The notes: generated by a model not told the origin, from the letters alone. Numbered from the stretch's first letter, positions 24,461 to 34,414 are shown. The stretch: DNA of 64,000 nucleotides from Actinomycetota bacterium (GCA_027313705.1 DAHVDE010000004.1:1-64000), one strand, 5' to 3'. Numbers and translations are program-made.

Positions 24461-25867
24461 GTGTCGACCGAACCAAGTAATCAAGCCCATAGCTCAGCAA
24501 CCAGGCGACAAATCCTCGGAGCCGGTCTTGGGGCCGGCCTCGCGGCCGGCGCGGCGACGGGTGGCTGGCGGTCAGCCGCGAGCACGCGGCACCATCGCCA
24601 TCCGCTACGTAAGCCAGGGTCACGGCCCTACCCCAGACTCCCGGCCGGGACCGACACAATCCCCCAGATCGAGCACATCGTCCTCCTGATGATGGAGAAC
24701 CACTCATACGACAACAAACTTGGCATGCTGTGCCGCCGGGGCGCGGACGGCTTTGCCGTGGGCCGCGATGGGCAGCCCACGGCGAGGAACCCTTACGCCG
24801 ACGGATACATACAGCACGCATTCCGGATGCCGACGACTTGCCAGCTCAAGTCCGAGCCAGCCCAAGACTGGCTTGACAGCCACATTCAGTTCGCCAACGG
24901 TCGTAACGACGGTTTTGTCATTTCCGGCAGCGGACCAGTGTCGATGGGCTACTGGCAGGAGGAAGACCAGCCGTTCTACTACTCGCTGGCGAAGATCTTC
25001 CCGATCGCCGACAGGTACTTCGCCTCAGTGCTCGGGCAGACCTATCCGAACCGCAGGTATCTGATCTCGGCGACCTCGATCGGCCAGGTCAACGACACCA
25101 CTCCCGCGCTCACCGACTACCCGGCGGGCGGAACTATCTTCGACCACCTCGACGCCGCCAAGGTGAGCTGGCGCGATTACTACACGACCCTGCCGACCGT
25201 CGCGCTGTACCCGGAGCTTTACCTGAAGAACGACGGCACCAGAGTGCTGCCGATCAAGCACTTCTTCACCGACGCCGCCGCAGGCAAGCTGCCAGGTGTC
25301 TGCCTGGTCGAACCCGACTACGGCACAAGTTCGGAAGAGAATCCGCAAAACATCGCCCAGGGCGAGCAATTCGCCGCAAAGGTCATCAATGCCGTCATGC
25401 ATGGCCCGGCCTGGCACAAGACCTTGCTGATCTGGAACTACGACGAGCACGGCGGCTACTACGACCACGTGCGGCCGCCGAGGGCGATCCCGCCTGACAG
25501 CATCAAACCTGAGGTGCCCAAGGGCGAGTCGGCCTATGACGGCTTCGGGCGCTACGGCTTCCGCGTTCCCTGCGCGGTTGTCTCACCGTGGGCCAGGCGC
25601 GATTACGTCTCGCATCGGGTATTCGACCACACCAGCATCTGCGCGCTGATCGAGGCCAAGTGGAACCTGCCCGCGATGACCTACCGTGACGCGAACGCCG
25701 ACAACATGCTGGACCTGATCGACCTGCGCCGGCCCGCCTTCGCCGAGCCCCAGGAACTGGCCAGGCCCTTGGCTGACACCGATGGCAAGGCATTGTCGTG
25801 CAACGTGTCAGGCCCTGGCACGATCCCGCCGCCAGGATCTGTCTCACCTCCTCCGCACCATCACTAG
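24461..25867 (+). CDS. Tat-exported phospholipase C-like phosphoesterase (copy 1)
   Basis: 468 aa from GTG 24461 (MSTEPSNQAHSS); ATG 24419 in the same frame is an alternative. Twin-arginine signal SATRRQILGAGLGAG with a hydrophobic core to about residue 35. The mature part follows the phosphoesterase family PF04185: IEHIVLLMMENHSYDN, where the Asn/Glu/His side chains bind the metal and nucleophile, then YPNRRYLISAT, YDEHGGYYDHV and GFRVPCAVVSPWA. It probably cleaves phospholipids or another phosphodiester outside the cell. Tandem with a close paralogue 21 bp downstream. The His/Pro tail (SPPPHHH) is unusual. Confidence 0.88.
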   Translation: MSTEPSNQAHSSATRRQILGAGLGAGLAAGAATGGWRSAASTRHHRHPLRKPGSRPYPRLPAGTDTIPQIEHIVLLMMENHSYDNKLGMLCRRGADGFAVGRDGQPTARNPYADGYIQHAFRMPTTCQLKSEPAQDWLDSHIQFANGRNDGFVISGSGPVSMGYWQEEDQPFYYSLAKIFPIADRYFASVLGQTYPNRRYLISATSIGQVNDTTPALTDYPAGGTIFDHLDAAKVSWRDYYTTLPTVALYPELYLKNDGTRVLPIKHFFTDAAAGKLPGVCLVEPDYGTSSEENPQNIAQGEQFAAKVINAVMHGPAWHKTLLIWNYDEHGGYYDHVRPPRAIPPDSIKPEVPKGESAYDGFGRYGFRVPCAVVSPWARRDYVSHRVFDHTSICALIEAKWNLPAMTYRDANADNMLDLIDLRRPAFAEPQELARPLADTDGKALSCNVSGPGTIPPPGSVSPPPHHH

Positions 25868-25888
25868 CACTCAGTCAAGGAGGCACCG

Positions 25889-27268
25889 ATGGCCGCGCAG
25901 CCAGGCATTACACCGCAGACCAGCACTAGCAGGCGAGGCGCGCTCAAGGCAGGCCTCATCGCAGGCGCGGCCGTCGGTGTCGGAGGGTGGCGCTCAGGAT
26001 CGGAGGCAAAGCTCAGGGAACCAGAGTCGCTGCCCTATCCTGACCGTCCCGCCGGCCAGGACACCATCCCCCAGATCGAGCACATCGTCGTGCTGATGCT
26101 TGAGAACCATTCCTACGACAACAAGCTCGGCATGCTCGGCCGGCCGGGTGCCGACGGCTTCAGGATCGGCAAGGACGGCAAGCCGACGGCCGTGAATCCG
26201 TACCCAGACGGCGACCTTCAGCATGCGTTCCGCATGCCGACTACCTGCCAGTTGCTCGGCAAGCCGAGCCAGACCTGGATCGACAGCCATACCCAGTTCG
26301 CGGCCGGGCGCAACGACGGTTTCGTCAGGTCAGGCAGCGGCCCGGTAGCGATGGGTTACTGGCAGTGGGCCGACCAGCCGTTCTATTACTCGCTCGCGAA
26401 AGTCTTCCCCATCGCGGACAGGTACTTCTGCTCGGTGCTCGGGCAGACCTACCCCAACCGCAGGTACCTGATCTCGGCTACCTCGCTCGGGATGGTCAAC
26501 GACGGAGTGCCCGATCCGCTGAGTTACCCGGAAAACGGCACCATTTTCGACCGGCTTGACGAGGCGGGAGTCAGCTGGAAGGACTACTACAGCACGGTCT
26601 CGACCACCGAGCTTTACCCGAAGCTGTTCCTGAAGAACGTCGGCAAGAAGGTGGTCGGCATCGATCGTTTCTTCGCTGACGCGCAGGCCGGCGAGCTGCC
26701 GGGATTCTCGCTCGTCGAGCCCAACTTCGTCACTGACTCAGAGGAGGATCCGCAGAATGTCGCGGCCGGCGAGCACTTCGCGGCGCGAGTGATCAACGCG
26801 GTCATGCACGGTCCTGGCTGGAAGAAGACGCTGCTGATCTGGACCTACGACGAGCACGGCGGTTACTACGACCACGTGCCGCCTCCGGCGGCTGTCGCGC
26901 CTGACGACATCAAGCCGGATGCGCCCGCCAGCCAGCAGTACGGCGGCTTCACCAGGTACGGGTTCCGCGTTCCCTGCGCCGTCATATCACCCTGGGCACG
27001 AGCACGCTACGTTTCGCACGTGGTGTTCGACCACACCAGCATCTGCGCGCTGGTGGAGGCCAAGTGGAACCTGCCGGCCATGACCAGGCGCGACGCCAAC
27101 GCCAACACGATGCTCGACCTGCTCGACTTCCGCGCCCCCGCGTTTGCCAGGCCACCCGCGCTGGCCAGGCCCTTGCTCACTGCTCACCCGGTCAGCGCCC
27201 TGAAGTGCGACGTCACCGGGCCTGGCAAGATCCCGCCTCCCGGCTCGGTCACCAGGCGCTCCGGCTAG
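25889..27268 (+). CDS. Exported phospholipase C-like phosphoesterase (copy 2)
   Basis: 459 aa, ATG after AAGGAGG. A twin-Arg-like signal (TSRRGALKAGLIAG) runs to about residue 40. It shares nearly every block with copy 1: IEHIVVLMLENHSYDN, YPNRRYLISATSLG, YDEHGGYYDHVPPP, GFRVPCAVISPWA and the DANANTMLDLLD tail. It arose by tandem duplication, with many substitutions showing that it is not recent. Convergent with hisG, 3 bp apart, so the two genes split the his locus. Confidence 0.9.
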   Translation: MAAQPGITPQTSTSRRGALKAGLIAGAAVGVGGWRSGSEAKLREPESLPYPDRPAGQDTIPQIEHIVVLMLENHSYDNKLGMLGRPGADGFRIGKDGKPTAVNPYPDGDLQHAFRMPTTCQLLGKPSQTWIDSHTQFAAGRNDGFVRSGSGPVAMGYWQWADQPFYYSLAKVFPIADRYFCSVLGQTYPNRRYLISATSLGMVNDGVPDPLSYPENGTIFDRLDEAGVSWKDYYSTVSTTELYPKLFLKNVGKKVVGIDRFFADAQAGELPGFSLVEPNFVTDSEEDPQNVAAGEHFAARVINAVMHGPGWKKTLLIWTYDEHGGYYDHVPPPAAVAPDDIKPDAPASQQYGGFTRYGFRVPCAVISPWARARYVSHVVFDHTSICALVEAKWNLPAMTRRDANANTMLDLLDFRAPAFARPPALARPLLTAHPVSALKCDVTGPGKIPPPGSVTRRSG

Positions 27269-27271
27269 GCG

Positions 27272-28147
27272 CTACTCGATGATCTTGGAGATCGGGAGCT
27301 CGAGTATGTCCCTGGCGCCAGCGGCCCGCAGCGCGGGAATCAGCGTGTTGACGCCGCGCTTGGGCACGACCGCCTCGACCGCGTGCATGTCGCCGCGCGC
27401 CAGCGAGGTGATCGTTGGCGACGACATCGCGGGAAGCATGTTGGCGACTGCCTCCAGGTCGGCAGCCGAGACGTTCAGCTTCACGAGCACGTTGCCTCGC
27501 GCCGCGATCGCTCCCCGCAGCAGCAGCGCCACGTCCTCCATCGCGGCACGCTTGTCCGCGTCGGCGTAGGCGTCCTGATTGGCGACGAGCTCGGTATAGC
27601 TGACCAGCACCGTGTGCAGGATCTTCAGCCCGTTGCGGCGCAGCGAGGAACCAGTCTCGGTCAGATCGATGATCGCGTCCACGATGTCAGGCACCTTGGC
27701 CTCGGTGGCGCCGTAGGAGGGCGTCACCACCGCCCTGATCCCGTTGTCGGATAGGAAACGCCTGGTCAGCGCGGGAAACTCGGTGGAGATCCTGACTCCC
27801 TCTGGCAGGTCGGCAAGCGACTCCCAGCCGGAGGCCGCAGGCACGGCGAGCACCACTCGCACTGGATTGGACGTCGCCCTCGAGTACGCCAGTTCGCCGA
27901 GCGACGCGACGTCCGCGCCGGTCTCGGTGATCCAGTCCCGGCCGGTGATGCCGAAGTCGAAGAGTCCCTCGGCCAGGTAGAGCGGTATCTCCTGCGGACG
28001 CAGGAACCGCACGCGGTCGATCCGCGGGTCGTCGATGCTGGCGTGGTAGTCACGGTCGGAGGCGCGCCGCACGGTCAGGTCGGCAGCATCGAACAGTTCG
28101 AGCGTGGCCTTCTCAAGCGACCCCTTGGGCAGCACAAGTGATAGCAC
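27272..28147 (-). CDS. hisG: ATP phosphoribosyltransferase, long form
   Basis: 291 aa from GTG 28147; GTG 28156 is an alternative three codons earlier. TAGGGT seven bases before 28147 looks like a leaderless -10. First enzyme of histidine synthesis, normally feedback inhibited by histidine. LPKGSLEKATLELF, FDFGITGRDWI, the PRPP-type loop VDAIIDLTETGSSL, and a C-terminal ACT-like regulatory part (VEAVVPKRGVN) mark the long, self-sufficient form. It is separated from the other his genes by the phosphoesterase pair. No hisE sits beside it, which is unusual for actinobacteria. Confidence 0.95.
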   Translation of the reverse strand: MLSLVLPKGSLEKATLELFDAADLTVRRASDRDYHASIDDPRIDRVRFLRPQEIPLYLAEGLFDFGITGRDWITETGADVASLGELAYSRATSNPVRVVLAVPAASGWESLADLPEGVRISTEFPALTRRFLSDNGIRAVVTPSYGATEAKVPDIVDAIIDLTETGSSLRRNGLKILHTVLVSYTELVANQDAYADADKRAAMEDVALLLRGAIAARGNVLVKLNVSAADLEAVANMLPAMSSPTITSLARGDMHAVEAVVPKRGVNTLIPALRAAGARDILELPISKIIE

Positions 28148-28182
28148 GCCAAGCACCCTACCCGCCGCAGGAGAGCCGCAGG

Positions 28183-31100
28183 CTAGGCAATCACCCTCGC
28201 GACCGAGGATCCGTCGGGCAGCCGGCGCACCTCGAGCCGTTCAGGCACCCGCTGCTTCAGTTCGGCCACATGGCTGACGATCCCGACCGCGCGGCCGCGG
28301 TCCCTCAGTTCGTCGATCACCTCGAGCACCTGGTCAAGCGTCTGGTCATCGAGCGAACCGAACCCCTCGTCGATGAAAAGCGTCTGCAAGTCGACCCCGC
28401 CCGCCTCGGCCTTCACCACGTCGGCGAGGCCGAGTGCCAGGGCCAGCGAGGTGTAGAACGTCTCGCCGCCCGACAGGGAGGCCGGGCTGCGTTCCTCCCC
28501 CGTGTACCTGTCGGTCACGGTCAGCGCCAGCCCGGTCCGCTGGCGCCGCGCCTGCGCTTCGTCGCTGCGGCGGAGTTCGTACCGGCCAGCGGACATGATG
28601 GCAAGCCGCACGTTGGCAGCCGCGACGACCTGTTCGAACCAGTGCCGCAGCACGTAGGTGGTCAGCGCTACCCTGCGGTGCCCGTCCATGCCTTTCGCCA
28701 GCCCGGCCAGGTAGATCACCGGTCCGCTCGCGACGGCCAGTGCCTGCGCTCGTTCCTCAGCCGCCTGCACCTCGGCCCGCCTGGCTCCCAGCCGTTCCGC
28801 CTTGGCCAGGCGGGCGTCCCTGGCCGACCGCGCCTCCTGCTCCGCCGCACGCGCTTGGTCAAGTGCCGCAACCGCGGCATCGGCCTGAGCCGCCGCCGAG
28901 CCGGCCTCCGCAGGCGAGAGTCCGGCCAGTTCTGGCGCCTGCACCGTCGCCGCCAGCGCCGCGAGTTCCTGCTCCCAGGCAATTACCCGCTGGTCGAGTG
29001 CCGCCTGCTGGCCAGGCGCGAGTACCGCGGCTGCGGCGAGTTCCAGCGCAGCGGCACCGCCGACGTCAAGCGGCAGCATGTCGCCGGCCGCCGCGACCCC
29101 GGCGAACCCGCTGGCCACAGCCTCAGATTCGGCCCGGGCACGTGCCCGCTCGGCGACCTCGAGCGCCGCGGCTAGCTCACCGAGTGCGACGGCAAGCGCA
29201 CGGTCAGACCGCGCCGCCGACTCGAGTGCCTGCTTCCTTGCCCGCACCGACGGGTAGGCGCCGCCGGCTTCACCGAGCGCCGATCGCAACGACTCAAGCT
29301 CGCCAAGCGCCTGCCCGGCCAGGGCGTCGGCGTTCGCCTGCGCAGCCACGGCGGCAACATGCTCAAGGTGCAGCCGTTCCCCGGCCGAACGCAGCCCGGC
29401 GAGATCACCCTCGATCCGGCCTGCCGCGCAGGCGGCCTGCTCGGCCCGTGCCGCCTGCTCGGCAACCTGCCTGGCCTCCGCCTCGATCACCGTCAGGTCC
29501 CGGCCCCCGGCGATGGCCGTCAGCCCGGCGACCTCATGGCCAAGCTCTTCGTGCTTGCGCTTGGCCAGTTCGCGCTCCCGTCCGGCGGCGTCTCGCAGGT
29601 CCCTTGCCGCCGCGACCAGTTCCGCGGTCATCGGCTCGGCAGCGCCCCTGGCCGGACTCGGGTGCGTGACCGATCCGCATACCTGGCATGGCGAGCCTTC
29701 TGCCAGCCCGGCCGCCAGTTCGGCCGCCATCCCGGCGAGCCGGGCGTCCATGGCCCGCTGATGCACGTCGGTCAGCGCCTGATGCGCGTCGACTGCCGCC
29801 CTGAGCGCCTCCGCCTGCCGGTCAAGCTGCGGGTTGAGCTTCACCAGCCGCCGCGCCGCCGCCCCGGTTTCTGCCAGCGCCTGCTGCCGCTGCCTGGCGG
29901 CAGGAAGGCCGGCCGCGCACTGCCTTGCCTCCGCCAGGCTCGCCTTCGCCGCCGCCAGGCGGGCAGGCAGGTCACGCTGCTCATTTTCCAGCGACCGCAC
30001 CAGGCTGGCTGCCGCCGCAGCCTGCTCGCGCAGCGCCGCAGCAGCGCGCTCCCTGGCCGGGAACCCGGCTTCTTCGTCGGCAAATTTGCTCAGGCTGCTC
30101 GCCTCGGCGTCCGCCTCGGCGGCCTCAGCCTCGGTCCGTTTGGCCGCCTTGGCGACCAGCGTGCTGTCCGCCGACGCGGCCAGACTGATGCAGTCCTGGC
30201 CGGCCACCGCACGCAGCGCCCGCCTGGCGGCGACTACCGCGGCCTCTGCCTCGCCGAGCGCAAAGATCAGCGGCCGTACCGGCTCGGCCCGCCTGGCGGC
30301 GCCAAGCATCGCGACCCGCTCATCGTGCGCTGCCCTGGTCGCCTCGTGCCTGCCGAGCCGGTCGAGCGCCTCCTTCAGCCTGGTGACCAGTGCTGCTCGC
30401 TTGACCGCCGCCTGCTCGGCCGCCGTCGCCTGCCGCACCTTCGCGGCGGCTAGCCCGACCGCGCTTTCAGAAAGCTCCGCCAGGGCAGCAAGCTCGCCCT
30501 CGAGTTGCTTGAAGGCCAGTGCCCGGTCCGCCGCCGAGGCCGCGACCAGCTCCTGCCTGGCTTGCGCGTCGAGCCCGGCCGCCTCCGCCGCCGCCGAGAC
30601 GGCCACGTCGACCGCACTGTCCGCCTGCTCGCGGGCCCGCAGCGCCCCGGCTCTGCGCCGGTCAAGCTCGGCCGTGACATTGTCGTAGAGGCCGGTGCCG
30701 AACAGCTTGGTAAGCAGCGTGCGCCGGTCGTCGTCATCGGCACGCAGGAACCTGGCGAATTCGCCCTGCGGCAGCAGCATCACAGAGGTGAACTGCGCCC
30801 GGTTCAGCCCGATCGCGGCCGTGATGACGTCGCCCGCTTCTGCCTTGTTCGACGTGATGCTCACCCAGCGGCCCTGCGCCAGGCGCTGAAGGTGCACGCG
30901 CATGGCCGCGACGGTGAAGCCGCTGCCGCGTCGCTTGAGCCGCTTGTGCTCTGGTGACCTGGTGACCTGGTACCTGATGCCGTTCACCGAGAACTCGAGC
31001 TTGACCAGCGGCTCGAGGCCGGGATCGGCGAAGTCGGAATGCAGCCGGTCGGCTGCCGCGTCCTGGCCGGCCAGCCCGCCGTAAAGGGCGAAGGTGATCG

Positions 31101-31239
31101 CGTCGAGAATCGTGGTCTTGCCCGCGCCTGTCGGCCCTTCAAGCAGAAAGAGCCCGCTGCCGCTCAGCCGGTCGAAGTCGATGCGCTGCGGCGCGGCGTA
31201 AGGCCCGAATGCTTGCAGTTCCAGGCTGTGCAGCCGCAT
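28183..31239 (-). CDS. sbcC: SbcC exonuclease subunit (SMC-like ATPase)
   Basis: 1018 aa. Walker A GPTGAGKT at residues 35-42, two long Ala/Glu/Arg-rich coiled-coil arms, and a zinc hook C518-QV-C521 in the centre. The ABC signature LSGGETFYTSLALALG and Walker B LFIDEGFGSLD are near the C-terminus. With SbcD it opens DNA ends and cuts hairpins. The ATG follows the sbcD stop directly (TGAATG), so the two are translated together. Confidence 0.96.
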   Translation of the reverse strand: MRLHSLELQAFGPYAAPQRIDFDRLSGSGLFLLEGPTGAGKTTILDAITFALYGGLAGQDAAADRLHSDFADPGLEPLVKLEFSVNGIRYQVTRSPEHKRLKRRGSGFTVAAMRVHLQRLAQGRWVSITSNKAEAGDVITAAIGLNRAQFTSVMLLPQGEFARFLRADDDDRRTLLTKLFGTGLYDNVTAELDRRRAGALRAREQADSAVDVAVSAAAEAAGLDAQARQELVAASAADRALAFKQLEGELAALAELSESAVGLAAAKVRQATAAEQAAVKRAALVTRLKEALDRLGRHEATRAAHDERVAMLGAARRAEPVRPLIFALGEAEAAVVAARRALRAVAGQDCISLAASADSTLVAKAAKRTEAEAAEADAEASSLSKFADEEAGFPARERAAAALREQAAAAASLVRSLENEQRDLPARLAAAKASLAEARQCAAGLPAARQRQQALAETGAAARRLVKLNPQLDRQAEALRAAVDAHQALTDVHQRAMDARLAGMAAELAAGLAEGSPCQVCGSVTHPSPARGAAEPMTAELVAAARDLRDAAGRERELAKRKHEELGHEVAGLTAIAGGRDLTVIEAEARQVAEQAARAEQAACAAGRIEGDLAGLRSAGERLHLEHVAAVAAQANADALAGQALGELESLRSALGEAGGAYPSVRARKQALESAARSDRALAVALGELAAALEVAERARARAESEAVASGFAGVAAAGDMLPLDVGGAAALELAAAAVLAPGQQAALDQRVIAWEQELAALAATVQAPELAGLSPAEAGSAAAQADAAVAALDQARAAEQEARSARDARLAKAERLGARRAEVQAAEERAQALAVASGPVIYLAGLAKGMDGHRRVALTTYVLRHWFEQVVAAANVRLAIMSAGRYELRRSDEAQARRQRTGLALTVTDRYTGEERSPASLSGGETFYTSLALALGLADVVKAEAGGVDLQTLFIDEGFGSLDDQTLDQVLEVIDELRDRGRAVGIVSHVAELKQRVPERLEVRRLPDGSSVARVIA

Positions 31240-32412
31240 TCAGGCCGCCAGCTCCTTGACCACGGTCAGCGAGCCGTTCTCCTGCGCGCCCGCCTGCTGC
31301 ACGGTCTCGATCACGTCGGCCAGCACGGCAAGCTGCTCCTCGTCCGGCGGCCCTCCGCTGGTGAACTCCACGAAGCGAGCGCAGATCTGGGCGGGATCAC
31401 TGACCTGCGCGATACCCCGAAGGTCAGTCTCGGCGCAGCCGAGTTCGCCATCGGGCTCGAAATCAAGCGCCAGCGTGTGCGGCCAGCGTTCCCGCAGCCG
31501 CTCCATCGGCGCAGCAGGCCTTACGGTGTCGGTGAGCACCACCTTGAGCCAGGCCAGGGCAAGCTCGGGGTCATCGAGCGCAAGCATCTCTTCCAGGCTG
31601 CCCCGCACCTGCCTCAGCGGCCTGGGGACCGGAGTCGGCAGCTTCTTCGTGGTCACGTTGCCTGCGTCGTCGATCTCGGCCAGCGTCACCGACTTGGCCT
31701 GATGCCGCTCGCCGAAGGAAAAGGCCAGCGGCGAACCGCTATACCTGATCCGGCCGGCCGGCCCGACGTTCTGCTGGCCGTGCAAGTGACCGAGGGCGAC
31801 ATAGGTGAGCCCGGAGAACACCGACGCAGGCACGTCGGCGATGCCGCCGACCCTGATGTCACGTTCGGACTCAGCAGGCTCCGCCCCTGTGACGAACGCG
31901 TGCGCGGCGACGACCGTGCGGTCGAACCCGCGCCCGGCCGCGTCCTTCTTGATCAGGTCGACGGCTGCGGCGAGCACGCAAGCGTGTGACCTGCCGGTGC
32001 CAAGCTCGTCCATCACGGCGTCAGGCAGCAGGTAAGGGATGCCGTACAGGGCAACGCCGCCCGCAACCAGCGGCCTGGTGATATCGGCAACGCTGGTGCG
32101 CAGGTGCACTCCGGCCGCTTCGCTCAGCCGGGAGCCGAACCCGAGCCTGACCGCCGAGTCGTGGTTACCGCTGGTCAGCAAGACAGGAAGGCCAGCCTCG
32201 GCGAAACCGGTCAGTGCGCGGTCAAGCAGCGCGACCGCATCGGTGGTCGGCACCGCCCGGTCATAGATGTCCCCTGCGACCACGACCGCGTCCGCGCGCT
32301 GCGCGATAGACTCGGCAACCAGCCAGTCAAGGAAGTCCGCCTGGTAAGGCAGCAGGTCGGCGCTGTGCAGCGTCCGGCCAAGGTGCCAGTCGGAGGTGTG
32401 GATCAGTCGCAT
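31240..32412 (-). CDS. sbcD: SbcD exonuclease subunit (Mre11-like)
   Basis: 390 aa from ATG 32412 (MRLIHTSDWHLGRTL); upstream frame to 32598 is low-complexity and rejected. Metallophosphoesterase motifs in order: SDWHLG, GDIYDRAVP, SGNHDS, AAHAFV and LGHLHGQQ. Nuclease partner of SbcC. Divergent from the potassium transporter. Confidence 0.96.
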   Translation of the reverse strand: MRLIHTSDWHLGRTLHSADLLPYQADFLDWLVAESIAQRADAVVVAGDIYDRAVPTTDAVALLDRALTGFAEAGLPVLLTSGNHDSAVRLGFGSRLSEAAGVHLRTSVADITRPLVAGGVALYGIPYLLPDAVMDELGTGRSHACVLAAAVDLIKKDAAGRGFDRTVVAAHAFVTGAEPAESERDIRVGGIADVPASVFSGLTYVALGHLHGQQNVGPAGRIRYSGSPLAFSFGERHQAKSVTLAEIDDAGNVTTKKLPTPVPRPLRQVRGSLEEMLALDDPELALAWLKVVLTDTVRPAAPMERLRERWPHTLALDFEPDGELGCAETDLRGIAQVSDPAQICARFVEFTSGGPPDEEQLAVLADVIETVQQAGAQENGSLTVVKELAA

Positions 32413-32554
32413 CGGGCACGCCATCAGGTCCGGGGAAGAAGACCAAGCCACCCCAATTTTGCCCGTGCAACCACCGAGACCCCCGCCATTGCCCCGCCGG
32501 CGGCGTGTCGCCCCCACCCTCCGGCGTGCCGACTTCATGTGAGGATTAGCTCTC

Positions 32555-34414
32555 GTGAGCGATACCGACGAAGAAGAGCGGCACCGGCTCACGACCATGT
32601 CCGGCCTCGCGGCACTTTCGCTTGACGCGCTGTCCTCGGTGACCTACGGGCCTGAGGCGATTGTCGTCGTGCTGGTCGCGGCCGGAACGGTCGGCCTTGG
32701 CTATACGCTGCCGGTCACGCTGGCGATCGTGATCTTGCTGGCCGTGCTGGTGGTCTCTTACCGGCAGGTCATCGCGGCGTTCCCGAACGGCGGAGGTGCG
32801 TACGCGGTAGCGCGCAGGCACCTGGGCAGGACGCCGGCGCTCGTCGCGGCCGCCTCTTTGATCATCGACTACGTGCTCAACGCCGCGGTCGGCGTCAGCG
32901 CCGGCGTCGCGGCGCTGACCTCGGCCTTCCCCGGACTGTTCAAGTACACGGTGCCGCTTTGCCTGCTGGTGCTCGCCGCGATCACGGCGGCCAACCTCTG
33001 GGGTGTCGCCGAATCGGCGCGGCTGCTCATCGCGCCTACGCTGCTCTTCATCGCGGCCATCGCGCTGGTCATCCTCTCTGGCCTGCTGCGCAGCCACCCC
33101 GTGGTCGAGCCGCCAAGGCACCTGCCAGGCGTCGCGGAGGCCGTCGGAGTTCTGCTGCTGCTCAAGGCGTTCGCCTCTGGCTGCTCGGCGCTGACCGGAG
33201 TCGAGGCCATCGCCAACGCGGTGCCGGCGTTCCGCAAGCCGCGGGTCAGGCATGCCCAGCACACCGAGGCCTGGCTCGGCGCGCTGCTCGGCGTCATGCT
33301 GATCGGCCTGGCCGTCTTGATCAGGAAGTTCCACGTCACGCCTGACCCGCGCGAGACCGTGCTTGCCCAGCTTGCCGCCATCGGAGTGGGCAAGGACGTC
33401 GTCTTCTACGCCATCCAGCTGATCACCACCGTCCTTCTCGCGCTGGCCGCGAACACCTCGTTCGGCGGCCTGCCTGTCCTCACCTCGCTGCTGGCCAAAG
33501 ACAACTTCCTGCCGCACCTCTTCTTCCTCAAGGCGGACAGGCAGGTGCACAGGTACGGCGTCGTGGTTCTGGCCGTGTTCGCCGGGATACTGCTCGTAGC
33601 GGCGGACGGCAACACCCAGCGGCTGGTTCCGCTGTTCGCGATCGGGGTGTTCGTCGGCTTCACGCTTTCCCAGGCCGGAATGGTGCTGCACTGGCGGGAG
33701 GAGCACGGCCCTGGCTGGGCCACCAGGGCCACGATCAACGGCGTCGGCGCCGTGCTTACCCTGGCCGCGCTTGCCGTAGAGCTGATCAGCAAGTTCACCG
33801 AGGGCGCCTGGCTGGTCGTGCTCATGGTGCCGCTGCTCGTGCTGATGTTCTCCCGTGTCCACGCGACATATTCGAGGATCGGCGCGCTGTTGCAGATCGG
33901 CACGATACCGCCGGCGCCGCAGCGAGCGGGTTCGCTCGTCGTCGTGCCCGTTGCCGGAATGTCGCTGCTGACCAGAGAAGGCATCTCGGTGGCGCTGTCG
34001 CTAGGCAGGAAGGTCATCGCGGTCACCGTTTGCTACAGCGAAGCCGAGGACGAGGAACAGCACGAGCACCTGCAGCGGCAATGGGAAGAGTGGCACCCGG
34101 AAGTGCCGCTGGTCACCCTGCACGCCACGCACCGCTCGCTGGCTCCGCCGATCGTCACATACCTGCACGGACTTGAGGTCACCGACGGGTACGAGCGGAT
34201 CGTGGTGCTGATTCCCGAGGTCGCGCCGGCCAGGCCCTGGCAGCGAATACTCCACAACCAGCGCGGCTTCGTGCTCGCCCGCGCGATCCAGAAGGGCACG
34301 GTCAACGTCGTCATCTGCCGGCTGCACTTCCAGCGGGCGACCTGGACTCCGCCGCCGACTCCGCCGCCCCCTTCAGATTCGGTGCCGCAGCCTCCGCTGC
34401 CTGGCGAGCTATAG
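32555..34414 (+). CDS. KimA-like APC-family potassium transporter
   Basis: 619 aa. About 12 membrane segments between residues 15 and 450, then a cytoplasmic alpha/beta domain (about 465-600: GSLVVVPVAGMSLL, VIAVTVCYSEAEDEE, LVTLHATHRSL, WQRILHNQRGFVL) and a Pro-rich tail. Segment by segment it follows the Bacillus KimA (YdaO) layout: ALSLDALSSVTYG, SYRQVIAAFPNGGGAYAVA, GCSALTGVEAIANAVPAF, LALAANTSFGGLP. KimA is a high-affinity K+/H+ symporter. Generic annotators would call it amino acid permease. No c-di-AMP riboswitch is seen in the 142-bp leader. GTG start. Confidence 0.82.
   Translation: MSDTDEEERHRLTTMSGLAALSLDALSSVTYGPEAIVVVLVAAGTVGLGYTLPVTLAIVILLAVLVVSYRQVIAAFPNGGGAYAVARRHLGRTPALVAAASLIIDYVLNAAVGVSAGVAALTSAFPGLFKYTVPLCLLVLAAITAANLWGVAESARLLIAPTLLFIAAIALVILSGLLRSHPVVEPPRHLPGVAEAVGVLLLLKAFASGCSALTGVEAIANAVPAFRKPRVRHAQHTEAWLGALLGVMLIGLAVLIRKFHVTPDPRETVLAQLAAIGVGKDVVFYAIQLITTVLLALAANTSFGGLPVLTSLLAKDNFLPHLFFLKADRQVHRYGVVVLAVFAGILLVAADGNTQRLVPLFAIGVFVGFTLSQAGMVLHWREEHGPGWATRATINGVGAVLTLAALAVELISKFTEGAWLVVLMVPLLVLMFSRVHATYSRIGALLQIGTIPPAPQRAGSLVVVPVAGMSLLTREGISVALSLGRKVIAVTVCYSEAEDEEQHEHLQRQWEEWHPEVPLVTLHATHRSLAPPIVTYLHGLEVTDGYERIVVLIPEVAPARPWQRILHNQRGFVLARAIQKGTVNVVICRLHFQRATWTPPPTPPPPSDSVPQPPLPGEL

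Noticed and set aside
28716-30957. Several long plus-strand frames of 284-364 codons inside sbcC
   Set aside because: Mirror frames of the coiled-coil coding strand; Pro/Arg-rich with no motifs.
32413-32554. Possible c-di-AMP riboswitch before the KimA-like gene
   Set aside because: Too short and without the conserved ydaO elements I could recognise.
32546-33862. 438-codon minus-strand frame opposite the KimA-like gene
   Set aside because: His/Gln/Asp/Arg-rich antisense artefact of high-GC codon usage; the plus frame has clear membrane and family motifs.
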